A stretch of DNA of 64,000 bases from assembly GCF_009796845.1 (NCBI RefSeq), contig NZ_CP047025.1:3286001-3350000 (forward strand). Direction: 5' to 3'. Every line of letters starts with the position of its first letter. The first letter of the stretch is position 1. The stretch is from Cobetia sp. L2A1. GTDB taxonomy: Bacteria > Pseudomonadota > Gammaproteobacteria > Pseudomonadales > Halomonadaceae. The notes below the pieces were generated by a model. That model searched no databases. It saw only the letters and a program-made list of their open reading frames with translations, and was not told the origin of the DNA. Positions 25,400-34,892 of the stretch are shown one piece after another. The position numbers were made by a program, and so were the translations under genes.

Positions 25400-26503
25400 T
25401 CATTTCACATCAAGCTGCTGCACGCGGATGGTGTAATTGGTGGCACCTTCCATGGACGTGCCGTACTTGCGACCACTGACCCAGACGGTATAACGACCCG
25501 GCTCCAGCACGGTCTTGAGATGGAAGTCACCCTCGAAGCCAACCCCCTTGTCACTGGCCACAGCGTTGCCGCTGGCATCCAGCAGGCGCATTTCCAGCTT
25601 GTAGGTGCCTTCGCTACCCGGGAAGGTCTCACTATCGATGGTCACGGTACCGCGCTCACCCACATCGAAGGTCAAGACCTCACCCTTCTCGTTGATACGC
25701 ACATCGGTCACGATCTCGTCGAAGCGACGATCCTGCGGTTCGGCTTCTGCCTGGGTAACAGCAGCGCTGCCCGTGGCAGCAACCGCCGCCTGACCAGCGT
25801 CAGCAGCACTGTCAGTCGCCGCCATGGCACCGGAGGCCGCAGCACTGCCTGTCTCGGCGGCCTTGCTTTCACGTGCAGCCTGCTCGGCAGCAGCGACAGT
25901 GGCCGGCTTGATGGTCGCGACTTCGTCATCGGAATCGACGAAGGCAGTACGACGGCCGTCACCATCAGTGTCGAGGAAGACCAGACCATCGCCGGTCTCG
26001 ATACCACTTTCCTCGGCAGTCAGCTTCTCACCGCTCTCGCTGAGACCCGCCACGTTCACTTCGTAGGTGTTGCCTCCTGACTTGCCCGCCCCCAGCTTGT
26101 CGCCACGCACACGCAACTTGTAGGTGCCTGGCTGAAGGTCGGTGCTGATCATCAAGCCATCGGAGGCACGATCACCTTCTGCTGTCACGACGGTCGCACC
26201 CTGTTCATCTTCCAGGGTCGCCTTGAGCGTGTAAGGGTCGGTCACATCGAAATTGGCATGACCATCAATTTCGTAGCGTCCCGCTTCCTTGATGGTGAAC
26301 TGGTGAACGCTGGTGCCGCCAAATTGGAAGTTCTGGCTGTGTGCATCACTACGAGGCTTGAGGAACTTGGAGACATCAAGCTTTCCCGCAGCGGCTTCAG
26401 CACGCTGCTGAGCGGGACTGCCATCTGCCAGCGCAACCTGGAAAGTCAAGGTAGAAAGGCCGAGCGCAATGGCGCAGGCAAGGGGTAACGCACGATGTGA
26501 CAT
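25400..26503 (-). CDS. Secreted protein with two beta-sandwich (PPC-like) domains
   Basis: A 367-residue protein with a clear signal peptide (MSHRALPLACAIALGLS, cleavage likely after ALA near residue 27). Two domains of about 95 residues resemble bacterial pre-peptidase C-terminal folds: one near 55-150 (HQFTIKEAGRYEIDG, LQPGTYKLRVRG) and one near 275-365 (LEPGRYTVWVSG). Between them lies a short acidic stretch, LDTDGDGRRTAFVDSDDE, like a calcium loop, and an Ala-rich linker of about 55 residues. No catalytic domain is visible. It may be a periplasmic or surface binding protein. I do not recognise a named family. Confidence 0.7.
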   Translation of the reverse strand: MSHRALPLACAIALGLSTLTFQVALADGSPAQQRAEAAAGKLDVSKFLKPRSDAHSQNFQFGGTSVHQFTIKEAGRYEIDGHANFDVTDPYTLKATLEDEQGATVVTAEGDRASDGLMISTDLQPGTYKLRVRGDKLGAGKSGGNTYEVNVAGLSESGEKLTAEESGIETGDGLVFLDTDGDGRRTAFVDSDDEVATIKPATVAAAEQAARESKAAETGSAAASGAMAATDSAADAGQAAVAATGSAAVTQAEAEPQDRRFDEIVTDVRINEKGEVLTFDVGERGTVTIDSETFPGSEGTYKLEMRLLDASGNAVASDKGVGFEGDFHLKTVLEPGRYTVWVSGRKYGTSMEGATNYTIRVQQLDVK

Positions 26504-26681
26504 GGTGTCTCTGCCTTGTTGTACTGGAACTTTGAAAACGGATGTCTCTGAGTGTTGCCGCAGCAACTTTCAAGACGTGTCATTAAGGTCTACACAAGCC
26601 GTTCCCCAGCATACCAGACAGCTGGCGACAGTTACCTTACCGTGGGCGTGGTGATCTGTTTTTTCTTGTTCTGACATGAAA

Positions 26682-26708
26682 AAAGCCCTCACCAGAGGTG
26701 AGGGCTTT
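26682..26708 (-). terminator. Terminator of the NAD-glutamate dehydrogenase gene
   Basis: A perfect 12-bp stem (aaagccctcacc / ggtgagggcttt) with loop aga, followed on the reverse strand by TTTTTTC. Confidence 0.9.
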
Positions 26709-26782
26709 CTGTCGTGCCACTGCCGTCACTCAGGCGGCGGCAACAGGGAGCATGGTTCGTCAGCCCCCTGCCATTCTCGTCA

Positions 26783-29700
26783 TCAGGCTTCGCGCTTGGA
26801 CTCGGCCAGGTCAACCAGTTCACGCAGTGCAACCGCGAACAACGGGAAGCTTAGCGGAGCACCACTCTTCATTTCACCGAGCAGTGAACACCAGCGACCC
26901 ACCAGGTGCTCATGGCTCGTCATCCAGCTGTCGACACGCTCATCGATCTCACGCGGTGCATTGTCCTGCTTGAGCACACTGACGGTGAGTGCCAACTGCT
27001 GGCGATCGAGGTCATCGCGGAAGCTCTCACGTGCCTGGGCCTGCCAGCTGTCCTGTACGTCCAGACCGCTGATCTTGTCACCGACCCACGGTAGCTCGAG
27101 GCGATGGCCGATACCATAGAAGGTTTCTGCCACACGATTGATCTTCTCACCCGTCACCTTGGCAGCCTCGATGATGCCGAGACCCGCGTAGAGGCTTGAG
27201 GTGGCCGCGATGGTGCTGGCCAGGGCTTCCGGAACGCCTGCATCAACGTAACCATCGCGACGGGCTTCCCAGTTCTCACGCGCTTCACCCTTGAGACGCT
27301 CACCGATGCTTTCCGACAACTGTGCCAGACGCGGCGCGAAGTGACCGATGCACTCCTTGACACTCATGGCGCTGCGCTGACGCAGGAACCAGCGAGTCGA
27401 ACGACGCATCAGACGCATCAGATCACTCATCATGCGGTACTGCAGTTCTGCCGGCACCTGGTGATCCAGCGCTTCGATCTGCACCCACAGCGCTTCAAGG
27501 TTGAAGCTGTCACGCGCCACGATGTAGGCACGTGCAATCTCGGCCTTGCCTGCACCGGTAGTGTCTTCAAGACGACGCACGAAGGCGATACCCATGTGAT
27601 CGACCAGGTCATTGGCGATCTGGGTCGCGGCAATCTCACGCTTCAAGCGGTGCTGATACATCTCCTGCGGGAAGCGCTCCATCAGGACGCGCGGGAAGGC
27701 ACGTTCCAGATGTTGCTGCACATAGCTATCGTCCGGCACATCAGAGGCGATCAAGCTGGTCTTGAGATCGCTCTTGGCGTAGGACACCAGCACCGACAGT
27801 TCCGGCAGCGTCAGCGCTTCATCAGCGTTGCCACGCTCGATCAGTGCTTCATCAGAGGGCAGGAACTCGAGTTCACGATCCAGCGTGCCCGCGGCTTCCA
27901 GCTCATTGATGAAGCGACGGAAGACGCCCATGCCTTCCTTGGACTGAAGCTCGGAGAGCGACAGTGCCTGAGTCTGGCGATAGTTGTCCTTGATCACCAG
28001 CTCGCCGACTTCATCTGTCATTTCGGCCAGCTGCTGATTGCGCTGCTTGTCGGTCAGATCGCCGCGGGCGACGATGTCGTCCAGCAGAATCTTGATATTG
28101 ACCTCGTGATCCGAGCAGTTCACGCCGCCCGCATTATCAATGAAGTCCGTGTTGACACGCACACCACGCTTGGAAGCTGCTTCCATGCGGCCACGCTGGG
28201 TCAGCCCCAGGTTGCCACCCTCGCCAACGACCTTGCAGCGCAAGTCACGACCATCGATACGCAGGCCATCGTTGGCCTTGTCACCGACATCGGCATGCGT
28301 CTCGGCGGAGGACTTGACGTAAGTCCCGATACCGCCGTTCCAGACCAGATCAACCTGCGCCTTGAGCATCGCGTTGATGAGCTCGTTGGGTGCCAGGCGG
28401 TCTTCGCTGATGTCGAAGACTTTCTTCATCTGTGGGCTGATGGCGATGGTCTTGGCATCACGCGAGAACAGGCCGCCCCCTTCGCTGATCAGGCTCTTGT
28501 CGTAGTCATCCCAGCTGGAACGCGGCAGGCGGAACAGACGTTCACGCTCGGCGAAGCTCTTCGCGGTATCCGGGGTCGGATCGACGAAGATGTTGCGGTG
28601 GTTGAAGGCACCGACAAGACGAATCTTCTCGGACAGCAGCATGCCGTTGCCGAAGACATCACCCGCCATGTCACCGATGCCAACCACGCTGAACTCGTCT
28701 TCCTGGATGTTGATACCCATTTCGCGGAAGTGACGCTGTACACCAACCCAGGCACCCTTGGCAGTAATGCCCATGCCCTTGTGGTCGTAACCGTTGGCAC
28801 CGCCGGAGGCGAAGGCATCGCCCAACCAGAAGCCGTACTCATTGGAGATGGCGTTGGCAATGTCAGAGAAGGTTGCAGTGCCCTTGTCCGCCGCGACCAC
28901 CATGTAGGGGTCGTCTTCGTCGTAACGAACGACGGCGGTCGGCGGCACTACATCACCACCCGACAGGTTATCGGTGATGTCGAGCAGTGCACGGATGAAG
29001 ATCTGATAGCAGGCGATGCCTTCTTTCTGGATCACATCGCGGTCTGTGGTTTCCGGCATGCGCTTGCAGACGAAACCGCCCTTGGCACCAACCGGCACGA
29101 TGACCGCATTCTTGACCTGCTGTGCCTTGACCAGCCCCAGCACTTCGGTGCGGAAATCTTCGTGACGATCCGACCAACGCAAGCCACCACGCGCCACCTT
29201 CCCACCGCGCAGGTGCACGCCTTCGACACGTGGCGAGTAGACGAAGATCTCGAACATCGGACGCGGCTTCGGCACGTCGGGAATATTGCGCGTGTCGAGC
29301 TTGAAGCTGATGTAATCCTTGGCCTGGCCGTCAGCAGCTGGCTGGAAGAAGTTGGTACGCAGCGTGGCCATCATCAGGTCCACGTAGCGACGCAACAGAC
29401 GGTCGTCATTCAGGCTGGAGACCTGATCGAGAAGACCATTGATGCGTTCACGGCAAGCACTGACATCGTCTTCAACACCCTGACCCTGTGGATCAAAGCG
29501 CAGGTTGAACAGCTGCACCAGCTCGCGGGTGATGTCTGGATGACTGCCCAGCGCATTGGCGATGTAGGCCTGAGACAGTCCGAAACGGATCTGCTTCAGA
29601 TAACGTGCATAGGCACGCAGCATCGCCACTTCACGCCAATCAAGGCCAGAGCCGATGATCAGGCGGTTGAAGGCATCGGATTCCGCTTCGCCAGACCAGA

Positions 29701-31621
29701 TCTTCTTGAAAGCTTCAATGAAGCTCTCGCGAACCTCAGACAGCTCAACCGCACCCTTGCCGTGATGCTCGAGATCAAAATCATGCACCCAGCAGTTGGC
29801 GTCGGTACGTGCGATCTCGTAAGGACGTTCGCCGATGACGCGCAGGCCCAGGTTCTCGAGCACTGGCAGCACGTCAGACAGCGGAATCGGCTTGTGCTTG
29901 TGGAACAACTTGAGATTGACGCCGGAATTGTCGTCTTCCACCAGGCGATAGGTGCTCAGTGCAACGGTATCACCCTCATCCAGCGCCCGCAGGTGACCCA
30001 CGTCGTAGACGGCGGTGCGCGGCGAGAAATCGTCACGGTAGCTGCCCGGGAAGGCATCACGGTAGCGCGTCATCAGCTCATTGGCCTGTTCTTCGCCAAA
30101 GCCTTCGACCATTGCCTCGTGAAGCTCATCACGCCAGCTACGTGCCAGCTGGGCAATCTTGTTCTCCAGCGCGCGCATGTCGTACTGGCCCGGCTCATCG
30201 CCCTTGAAGCGCAGGATGAACTGGATACGCGTCAGCACGGATTCGGATAGATACGGCGTGAAGTCACCGAAGGTGGCGTCCAGCTCTTCGCAGAGCAGAT
30301 TCTGGATGCGCACACGCAGGTCGGTGGAGTAGACATCGCGCGGCACGAACACCAGCACGGAGAAGAACTTGCCGAAGCGGTCTTCACGCACGATCAAACG
30401 CACGCGACGACGCTCACGAATATTGAGGATACTGGTCGCGGTACGCGTCAGTTCATCGGTGGAGATCTGGAAGAGGTCATCACGCGGATAGACTTCCAGA
30501 ATCTGCAGCAGATGCTTGCCGTTATGCCCCTTCGGATTGACGCCGGCAGCTTCCATGACGGCCTGCACTTTGCGGCGCAGAATCGGCACGTTACGCGGGC
30601 TCTGGTTGTACACCGTGGAGGTATAGAGCCCCAGGAAGCGGCGTTCGCCGATCACACGGCCTTCAGCGTCGAAACGCTCGACGGTGATGTAATCCGGATA
30701 GGCCGGGCGGTGTACGCGAGCGTGGAAGGCACTCTTGGCGAACGACAGCAGTTCCGGAATCAATACGTACTGGTCGCTGTCGATGCTCTTCTGGTGACGG
30801 GACTGCTCGTGATAGCGCTCGAGATCCAGCTTCAACACCCCCAGCTCCGAGCCTTCGACCTTGCTCAGCACACGGGAGCCATCTTCCTGCTCAGCGACGG
30901 TGTACTCCTCATAGCCCAGGAAGGTGAAGTGGTCGTTGCCCATCCACGTCATGAAGTCGCAGGCTTCCTGATAATCAGCCTCAGAGACGGTCGGCGGACG
31001 TTTGTCGCGCAACTCCTGCAGCGCCTGAGCCCCTTGCCCACGCATGGCTTCGAAGTCATCCACGGCAACGCGAACTTCTGCCAGCACTTCACGCAGGCTG
31101 GCTTCAAGATCTTCAAGCGCGGCCTGGTCCGTATGACGATCAACCTCGATATAGATCAGGGATTCACGTGTCTGCGGGGCATTTTCAGCGCGCGGTGACG
31201 TGACACGCTCAAGCTTGCCAGCCGCGTCACGCTCGACAGATAGCACAGCATTGTGGATGGCGTGCACGGTGATGCCACGGCGGTTGAGCTCGATACGTAC
31301 CGAGTCAACCAGGAACGGCATGTCGGCATGCAGCACTTCGATGATGGTGTGGGTCGACTGCCAGCCATGCTTCTCGAAGTCAGGATTGTAGGCGCGAACC
31401 TTGGGAGCATCATGGCTCTGCAGGAAGTGCCATACCGCCAGCGTGGAACCGTAGAGGTCATCCAGCTTGCGCTCGGCCATGTCCTCGAAGGAGGCCGTCG
31501 CGTGGTAATCGCGCGCAAACGCTGCGATTGCCTGCACCTTATCCTTGGGAAGTCGCTTGTTCAGCTGCTCTTCAAGCTGCGCAAGGAATTCCTGCTTGCC
31601 GTCCGTTGCCACGTGTAGCAT
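26783..31621 (-). CDS. gdhB: Large NAD-specific glutamate dehydrogenase
   Basis: A 1612-residue enzyme of the 180-kDa class that deaminates glutamate to 2-oxoglutarate with NAD+. A long N-terminal regulatory half is followed by the catalytic core, with RGGLRWSDRHEDFRTEVLGL near residue 815, VPVGAKGGFV, NPLP-type substrate contacts, and the nucleotide-binding segment VVGEGGNLGLTQRGR. The C-terminal third is helical and specific to this class. I start at the ATG with GAGG about six bases upstream, one codon inside a TTG-initiated longer reading. The length is within the family norm (about 1600). It is monocistronic. Confidence 0.95.
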   Translation of the reverse strand: MLHVATDGKQEFLAQLEEQLNKRLPKDKVQAIAAFARDYHATASFEDMAERKLDDLYGSTLAVWHFLQSHDAPKVRAYNPDFEKHGWQSTHTIIEVLHADMPFLVDSVRIELNRRGITVHAIHNAVLSVERDAAGKLERVTSPRAENAPQTRESLIYIEVDRHTDQAALEDLEASLREVLAEVRVAVDDFEAMRGQGAQALQELRDKRPPTVSEADYQEACDFMTWMGNDHFTFLGYEEYTVAEQEDGSRVLSKVEGSELGVLKLDLERYHEQSRHQKSIDSDQYVLIPELLSFAKSAFHARVHRPAYPDYITVERFDAEGRVIGERRFLGLYTSTVYNQSPRNVPILRRKVQAVMEAAGVNPKGHNGKHLLQILEVYPRDDLFQISTDELTRTATSILNIRERRRVRLIVREDRFGKFFSVLVFVPRDVYSTDLRVRIQNLLCEELDATFGDFTPYLSESVLTRIQFILRFKGDEPGQYDMRALENKIAQLARSWRDELHEAMVEGFGEEQANELMTRYRDAFPGSYRDDFSPRTAVYDVGHLRALDEGDTVALSTYRLVEDDNSGVNLKLFHKHKPIPLSDVLPVLENLGLRVIGERPYEIARTDANCWVHDFDLEHHGKGAVELSEVRESFIEAFKKIWSGEAESDAFNRLIIGSGLDWREVAMLRAYARYLKQIRFGLSQAYIANALGSHPDITRELVQLFNLRFDPQGQGVEDDVSACRERINGLLDQVSSLNDDRLLRRYVDLMMATLRTNFFQPAADGQAKDYISFKLDTRNIPDVPKPRPMFEIFVYSPRVEGVHLRGGKVARGGLRWSDRHEDFRTEVLGLVKAQQVKNAVIVPVGAKGGFVCKRMPETTDRDVIQKEGIACYQIFIRALLDITDNLSGGDVVPPTAVVRYDEDDPYMVVAADKGTATFSDIANAISNEYGFWLGDAFASGGANGYDHKGMGITAKGAWVGVQRHFREMGINIQEDEFSVVGIGDMAGDVFGNGMLLSEKIRLVGAFNHRNIFVDPTPDTAKSFAERERLFRLPRSSWDDYDKSLISEGGGLFSRDAKTIAISPQMKKVFDISEDRLAPNELINAMLKAQVDLVWNGGIGTYVKSSAETHADVGDKANDGLRIDGRDLRCKVVGEGGNLGLTQRGRMEAASKRGVRVNTDFIDNAGGVNCSDHEVNIKILLDDIVARGDLTDKQRNQQLAEMTDEVGELVIKDNYRQTQALSLSELQSKEGMGVFRRFINELEAAGTLDRELEFLPSDEALIERGNADEALTLPELSVLVSYAKSDLKTSLIASDVPDDSYVQQHLERAFPRVLMERFPQEMYQHRLKREIAATQIANDLVDHMGIAFVRRLEDTTGAGKAEIARAYIVARDSFNLEALWVQIEALDHQVPAELQYRMMSDLMRLMRRSTRWFLRQRSAMSVKECIGHFAPRLAQLSESIGERLKGEARENWEARRDGYVDAGVPEALASTIAATSSLYAGLGIIEAAKVTGEKINRVAETFYGIGHRLELPWVGDKISGLDVQDSWQAQARESFRDDLDRQQLALTVSVLKQDNAPREIDERVDSWMTSHEHLVGRWCSLLGEMKSGAPLSFPLFAVALRELVDLAESKREA

Positions 31622-31878
31622 CAATCACCTCGACTGACCTGATAGAAGTATCAGGAAAAATAGTCATAGAGAATCCGCGCTCGCCTGTCATCAGGCTTCA
31701 AGTCACAGATTCATTCAGTGCAGCACAGACTAGCGCAGTCTGCGCCTCTGCTACATGCCTGTTCCATATTGGTCATGCAGCATTACATCTGTGCATCAGG
31801 TATTGACTTGCGCGCCAGCACATGAAACGAAAGTCTAATACGGGCATGAAATACCCATGCAGACGTAAAGTGCTCATG
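31622..31878. other. Intergenic region upstream of gdhB
   Basis: About 260 bases between the gdhB start and the trmA terminator. It should carry the gdhB promoter. I see no gene and no element that I can name with confidence. Confidence 0.4.
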
Positions 31879-31925
31879 AAAAAGCCCCGTTGCCAGCTAC
31901 CTAGTAGGCAGATGGCAACGGGGCT
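31879..31925 (-). terminator. Terminator of trmA
   Basis: AGCCCCGTTGCCA pairs with TGGCAACGGGGCT (13 bp), followed on the reverse strand by TTTTTC. It lies about 120 bases beyond the trmA stop. Confidence 0.8.
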
Positions 31926-32043
31926 GTGTAATTTCAAGCACCGAGACAAGTCACGAGCAGATATAGTGCCGCTTTGTGAGCGCGTTCAGTCGTCACTGTT
32001 TTTCAATTCATTCACTTTCTACTGCGCCCACCTGCCGTCCAGC

Positions 32044-33174
32044 TCACTTTTTAACGAGATAGACGCCACATTCCAGGTGATCGGTATAAGGAAACTGGTC
32101 AAACAACGCGAAGCGTTCGATACGGTGAGTACGGCACAACACTTCGAGATTATTGAATAGCGTCTGCGGGTTGCAGGAAATATAGACAATGCGCTCGTAG
32201 CGGGCTGTCTGTTCGCAGCTGTCATCATCGAGACCCGCACGCGGCGGATCCACCAGAACGGAGCGGAAGTCGTGGCTTTCGAGATCCATCTCCGCTACGC
32301 GACGCCCGTCCTTCTCGCCCGCCAGTGCCAGCGAGAAGTCTTCCGCTGACATGCGCACCACCTGAGCATTCTCGATGTTGTTGGCAGCGAGATTGATTTG
32401 CGCCGATGCCACCGAAGTGCGCGAGATTTCAGTCGCCAGCACGCGGCGGAAATTCTCGGCCAGCGCAATGGTAAAATTACCATTGCCGCAATAAAGCTCG
32501 ACCAGATCGCCCTGATCGCGACCTTCCGCCGCTGCCTTGGCCGGATGCGTCACGTCGCGCGCCCAACTGAGCATCGAACAACACATCTCGGCATTGGGCT
32601 GGGTAAAGCTGTTCTCGACCTGCTGATAGACATACTCGCGCCCATCAACCTCGAGACGCTCGAAGACGTGATCCTGAGTCAACACGATGTGCTGCTTGCG
32701 CGAGCGACCGATGATCATGATGCCGAGATCTTGCTCCAGCGCACGCGCTTCAGCTTCCCAGTCTTCTTCGAGCTTGCGGTGATAGATCAGCGTGATCAGC
32801 GCCTCGCCACTCAGCGTGGTAAGAAAGTCGCACTGGAATAGGCGCTCACGCAGTACCGGGCTTGCCTTGATGCGCTCAAGCAGCTGCGGCATCAACGTAT
32901 TGATGCGCTGACTCGCGACCGGAAACTGATCCATGCGGACGACGGTCTTCTGCTTCTCACCTTCAGAATCGATCTCGACCTCAAACATGGCGTAATAGAG
33001 GTCATCGTCTTCGTGCCAGATACGGAATTCGCAGCGCATGCGGTAATGACTGGACGGCGAGGCAAATACCTCAAGTTCCGGCGCATCGAAGGCTGCAAAA
33101 CGTGCCTTGATCTGCTCAGCCTTCTCGGCAAGCTGGCTCTCGTACTGACTAGGATCGACGACGGGTATGGCCAC
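32044..33174 (-). CDS. trmA: tRNA (uracil-5-)-methyltransferase
   Basis: A 376-residue SAM-dependent enzyme that makes T54 (ribothymidine) in the T-loop of tRNAs. The SAM motif is VELYCGNGNFTIALA. The catalytic Cys334 lies in ISCNPQTLFNNL near the end. DPPRAGLDDD supplies another conserved block. No iron-sulfur cysteine cluster precedes it, which separates it from RlmCD-type relatives. It is close in length to the 366-residue E. coli protein and stands alone. Confidence 0.96.
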   Translation of the reverse strand: MAIPVVDPSQYESQLAEKAEQIKARFAAFDAPELEVFASPSSHYRMRCEFRIWHEDDDLYYAMFEVEIDSEGEKQKTVVRMDQFPVASQRINTLMPQLLERIKASPVLRERLFQCDFLTTLSGEALITLIYHRKLEEDWEAEARALEQDLGIMIIGRSRKQHIVLTQDHVFERLEVDGREYVYQQVENSFTQPNAEMCCSMLSWARDVTHPAKAAAEGRDQGDLVELYCGNGNFTIALAENFRRVLATEISRTSVASAQINLAANNIENAQVVRMSAEDFSLALAGEKDGRRVAEMDLESHDFRSVLVDPPRAGLDDDSCEQTARYERIVYISCNPQTLFNNLEVLCRTHRIERFALFDQFPYTDHLECGVYLVKK

Positions 33175-33396
33175 ACTGACTCCTGCCTGCGGGCATACCG
33201 CAGTACTGAAACGATGAATAAAGGCACGCAGGCAGTGTCACCAGATGACACGCCAGGCACGTCCATTTAGAGGTTGGGCGCGCTAGCCTACCACCAGCAG
33301 CAGGAAGCTCAAGTGTGAGATGAAGGGGAATACGGACAATACGTGCTGACCACCACCAGCAAGTGCGCCATGCCATCGTGTCACGTCATGCCAACA

Positions 33397-34347
33397 TCAG
33401 AGGTCATCTTCCAGTAGCAATGCGTGCGCTGGTGCAAAGCCCTGACTGGCCAATGCGATGGACAACCCTGCTTGCTCGACATCGGTCGCCAATGCGATAC
33501 CTGCAACCGCCTGTTCACGGGTGCCAGCATCCGACGCCCTCAGCGATAACACCTCGGCGACTCGGCGCGCAATCGCGGCACCGGAATCGATCAGCGCCAC
33601 GCTGCCCTGGCCGCCCGGCACCTCTGGTGATCCTTTTACCAAAGCCGCGGAGATGTCAGCGCTCAGTAGCGGGAAATGCGTGCACCCGAGAATGACCACT
33701 TCCAGTTCATCTACGGCGGCCAGGTCAGCCAGGCTGGCCGCCACGACGTCAGGGCGCGCGGGTTCGCCGCGCAGGCGTCGTTCAGCCTCCGCCACCAGCG
33801 GATCAGCAGCGACACGAATCACGCGACAGTCGGCGGCGAAGTCATGAATCAGTTTTTCGGTATAGAGACGGCGCACAGTGGCAGAGGTTGCCAGCAGCGC
33901 AAACACCGGAGGCTCGCCTTGCGCTCGGCGCGATACGTCCTGACGAGCACGCGCCAGCACCGCAGCAGGCTTGATGGCCGGCACGGTACCAATCACGGGA
34001 ATGGAAAGCGCCTCACGCAAGGCAGCCAGTGCCAGCGTACTGGCGGTATTGCAGGCGACGACAAGAGCACGTGCGCCACTGGCCTTGACTGCAGCCACAC
34101 AGACCTCGGTAATTCGCGTCACCAGCCAGTCGTCCGCCTTGGTGCCGTAAGGCAGCGCCGCATTGTCGCAGACATAGGCCAATGGCAGCGCTGGCCACTG
34201 ACGACGAATCTCGGCCGCGACCGACAGGCCACCGACGCCGGAATCAAAGACCAGCACAGGGGCATCAGCGTGCCCATTCAGACACTCGATGCCGTACTCC
34301 GGATCCGGAGGAGCAACATGAGACAGGTGGGCGATGGAAGGCGCCAT
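33397..34347 (-). CDS. murI: Glutamate racemase
   Basis: A 316-residue enzyme that makes D-glutamate for peptidoglycan. The two catalytic cysteines are found in VVACNTAST and LGCTHFPLL. FDSGVGGLSV and the Y(V)CDNAALPYG segment form the N-terminal active site. An extra 25 residues precede the core (MAPSIAHLSHVAPPDP), so a later start is possible. It begins 50 bases after the doeX stop on the same strand and could be cotranscribed with the ectoine-degradation genes. Confidence 0.93.
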   Translation of the reverse strand: MAPSIAHLSHVAPPDPEYGIECLNGHADAPVLVFDSGVGGLSVAAEIRRQWPALPLAYVCDNAALPYGTKADDWLVTRITEVCVAAVKASGARALVVACNTASTLALAALREALSIPVIGTVPAIKPAAVLARARQDVSRRAQGEPPVFALLATSATVRRLYTEKLIHDFAADCRVIRVAADPLVAEAERRLRGEPARPDVVAASLADLAAVDELEVVILGCTHFPLLSADISAALVKGSPEVPGGQGSVALIDSGAAIARRVAEVLSLRASDAGTREQAVAGIALATDVEQAGLSIALASQGFAPAHALLLEDDL

Positions 34348-34397
34348 GATGATGAGGTCTCGCTGGGCGGATGAAGAAGGTCAGCTTGAAGGGCGCG

Positions 34398-34892
34398 CTA
34401 TTTTACCTGTTTGGTCACGATGTAGGTGAAATAGCGATCAATCCCCAACTCGGAGATCAACCAGCGATCGATCAATCGCTGATAGGCGTCGATGCTCGCC
34501 GTCTCGAGTCGCAACAGATAATCCACACCGCCGCCGACCGCGACACACTCGATCACCTCATCCGCCTCGCGCATGGCCTTCTCGAAGCGCTGGAAGCTTG
34601 CCGCATCATGATGTTTGAGGTGGATCTCGACCCACACCGGCGTGCGAGGAGCTGTTGCCAGCTGGCCTGTTTCCTCCAGCAGTGACTGATTGATACGCGC
34701 CGCATACCCTTCAATGATGCCGGCCTGCTCAAGACGCTTGACGCGCTCCCAGCACGGACTGACCGAGAGATTGATCTCCTCTGCCAACCGCGATTTGGTA
34801 ATGCGCCCGTCACGTTCGAGAATCGTCAGAATCTTGAGATCAAAGGCATCGAGCTTCGGTGCAGGCAGCACGCGGATGTGGCTCGCGCTCAT
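34398..34892 (-). CDS. doeX: Ectoine-degradation Lrp/AsnC regulator
   Basis: A 164-residue Lrp/AsnC protein with an N-terminal winged helix (KSRLAEEINLSVSPCWERVKRL) and a C-terminal ligand (RAM) domain. It overlaps the end of doeB by four bases (ATGA). The same gene order, doeA-doeB-doeX, is known from Halomonas elongata, where DoeX binds the region upstream of doeA. The call as DoeX comes from context; Lrp paralogues look alike. Confidence 0.88.
   Translation of the reverse strand: MSASHIRVLPAPKLDAFDLKILTILERDGRITKSRLAEEINLSVSPCWERVKRLEQAGIIEGYAARINQSLLEETGQLATAPRTPVWVEIHLKHHDAASFQRFEKAMREADEVIECVAVGGGVDYLLRLETASIDAYQRLIDRWLISELGIDRYFTYIVTKQVK

Noticed and set aside
27341..30250. A 969-codon open frame antisense to the glutamate dehydrogenase gene
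   Set aside because: It lies wholly opposite a certain gene; its composition (rich in His, Gln, Thr) is the reverse reading of biased codons, and it matches no family.
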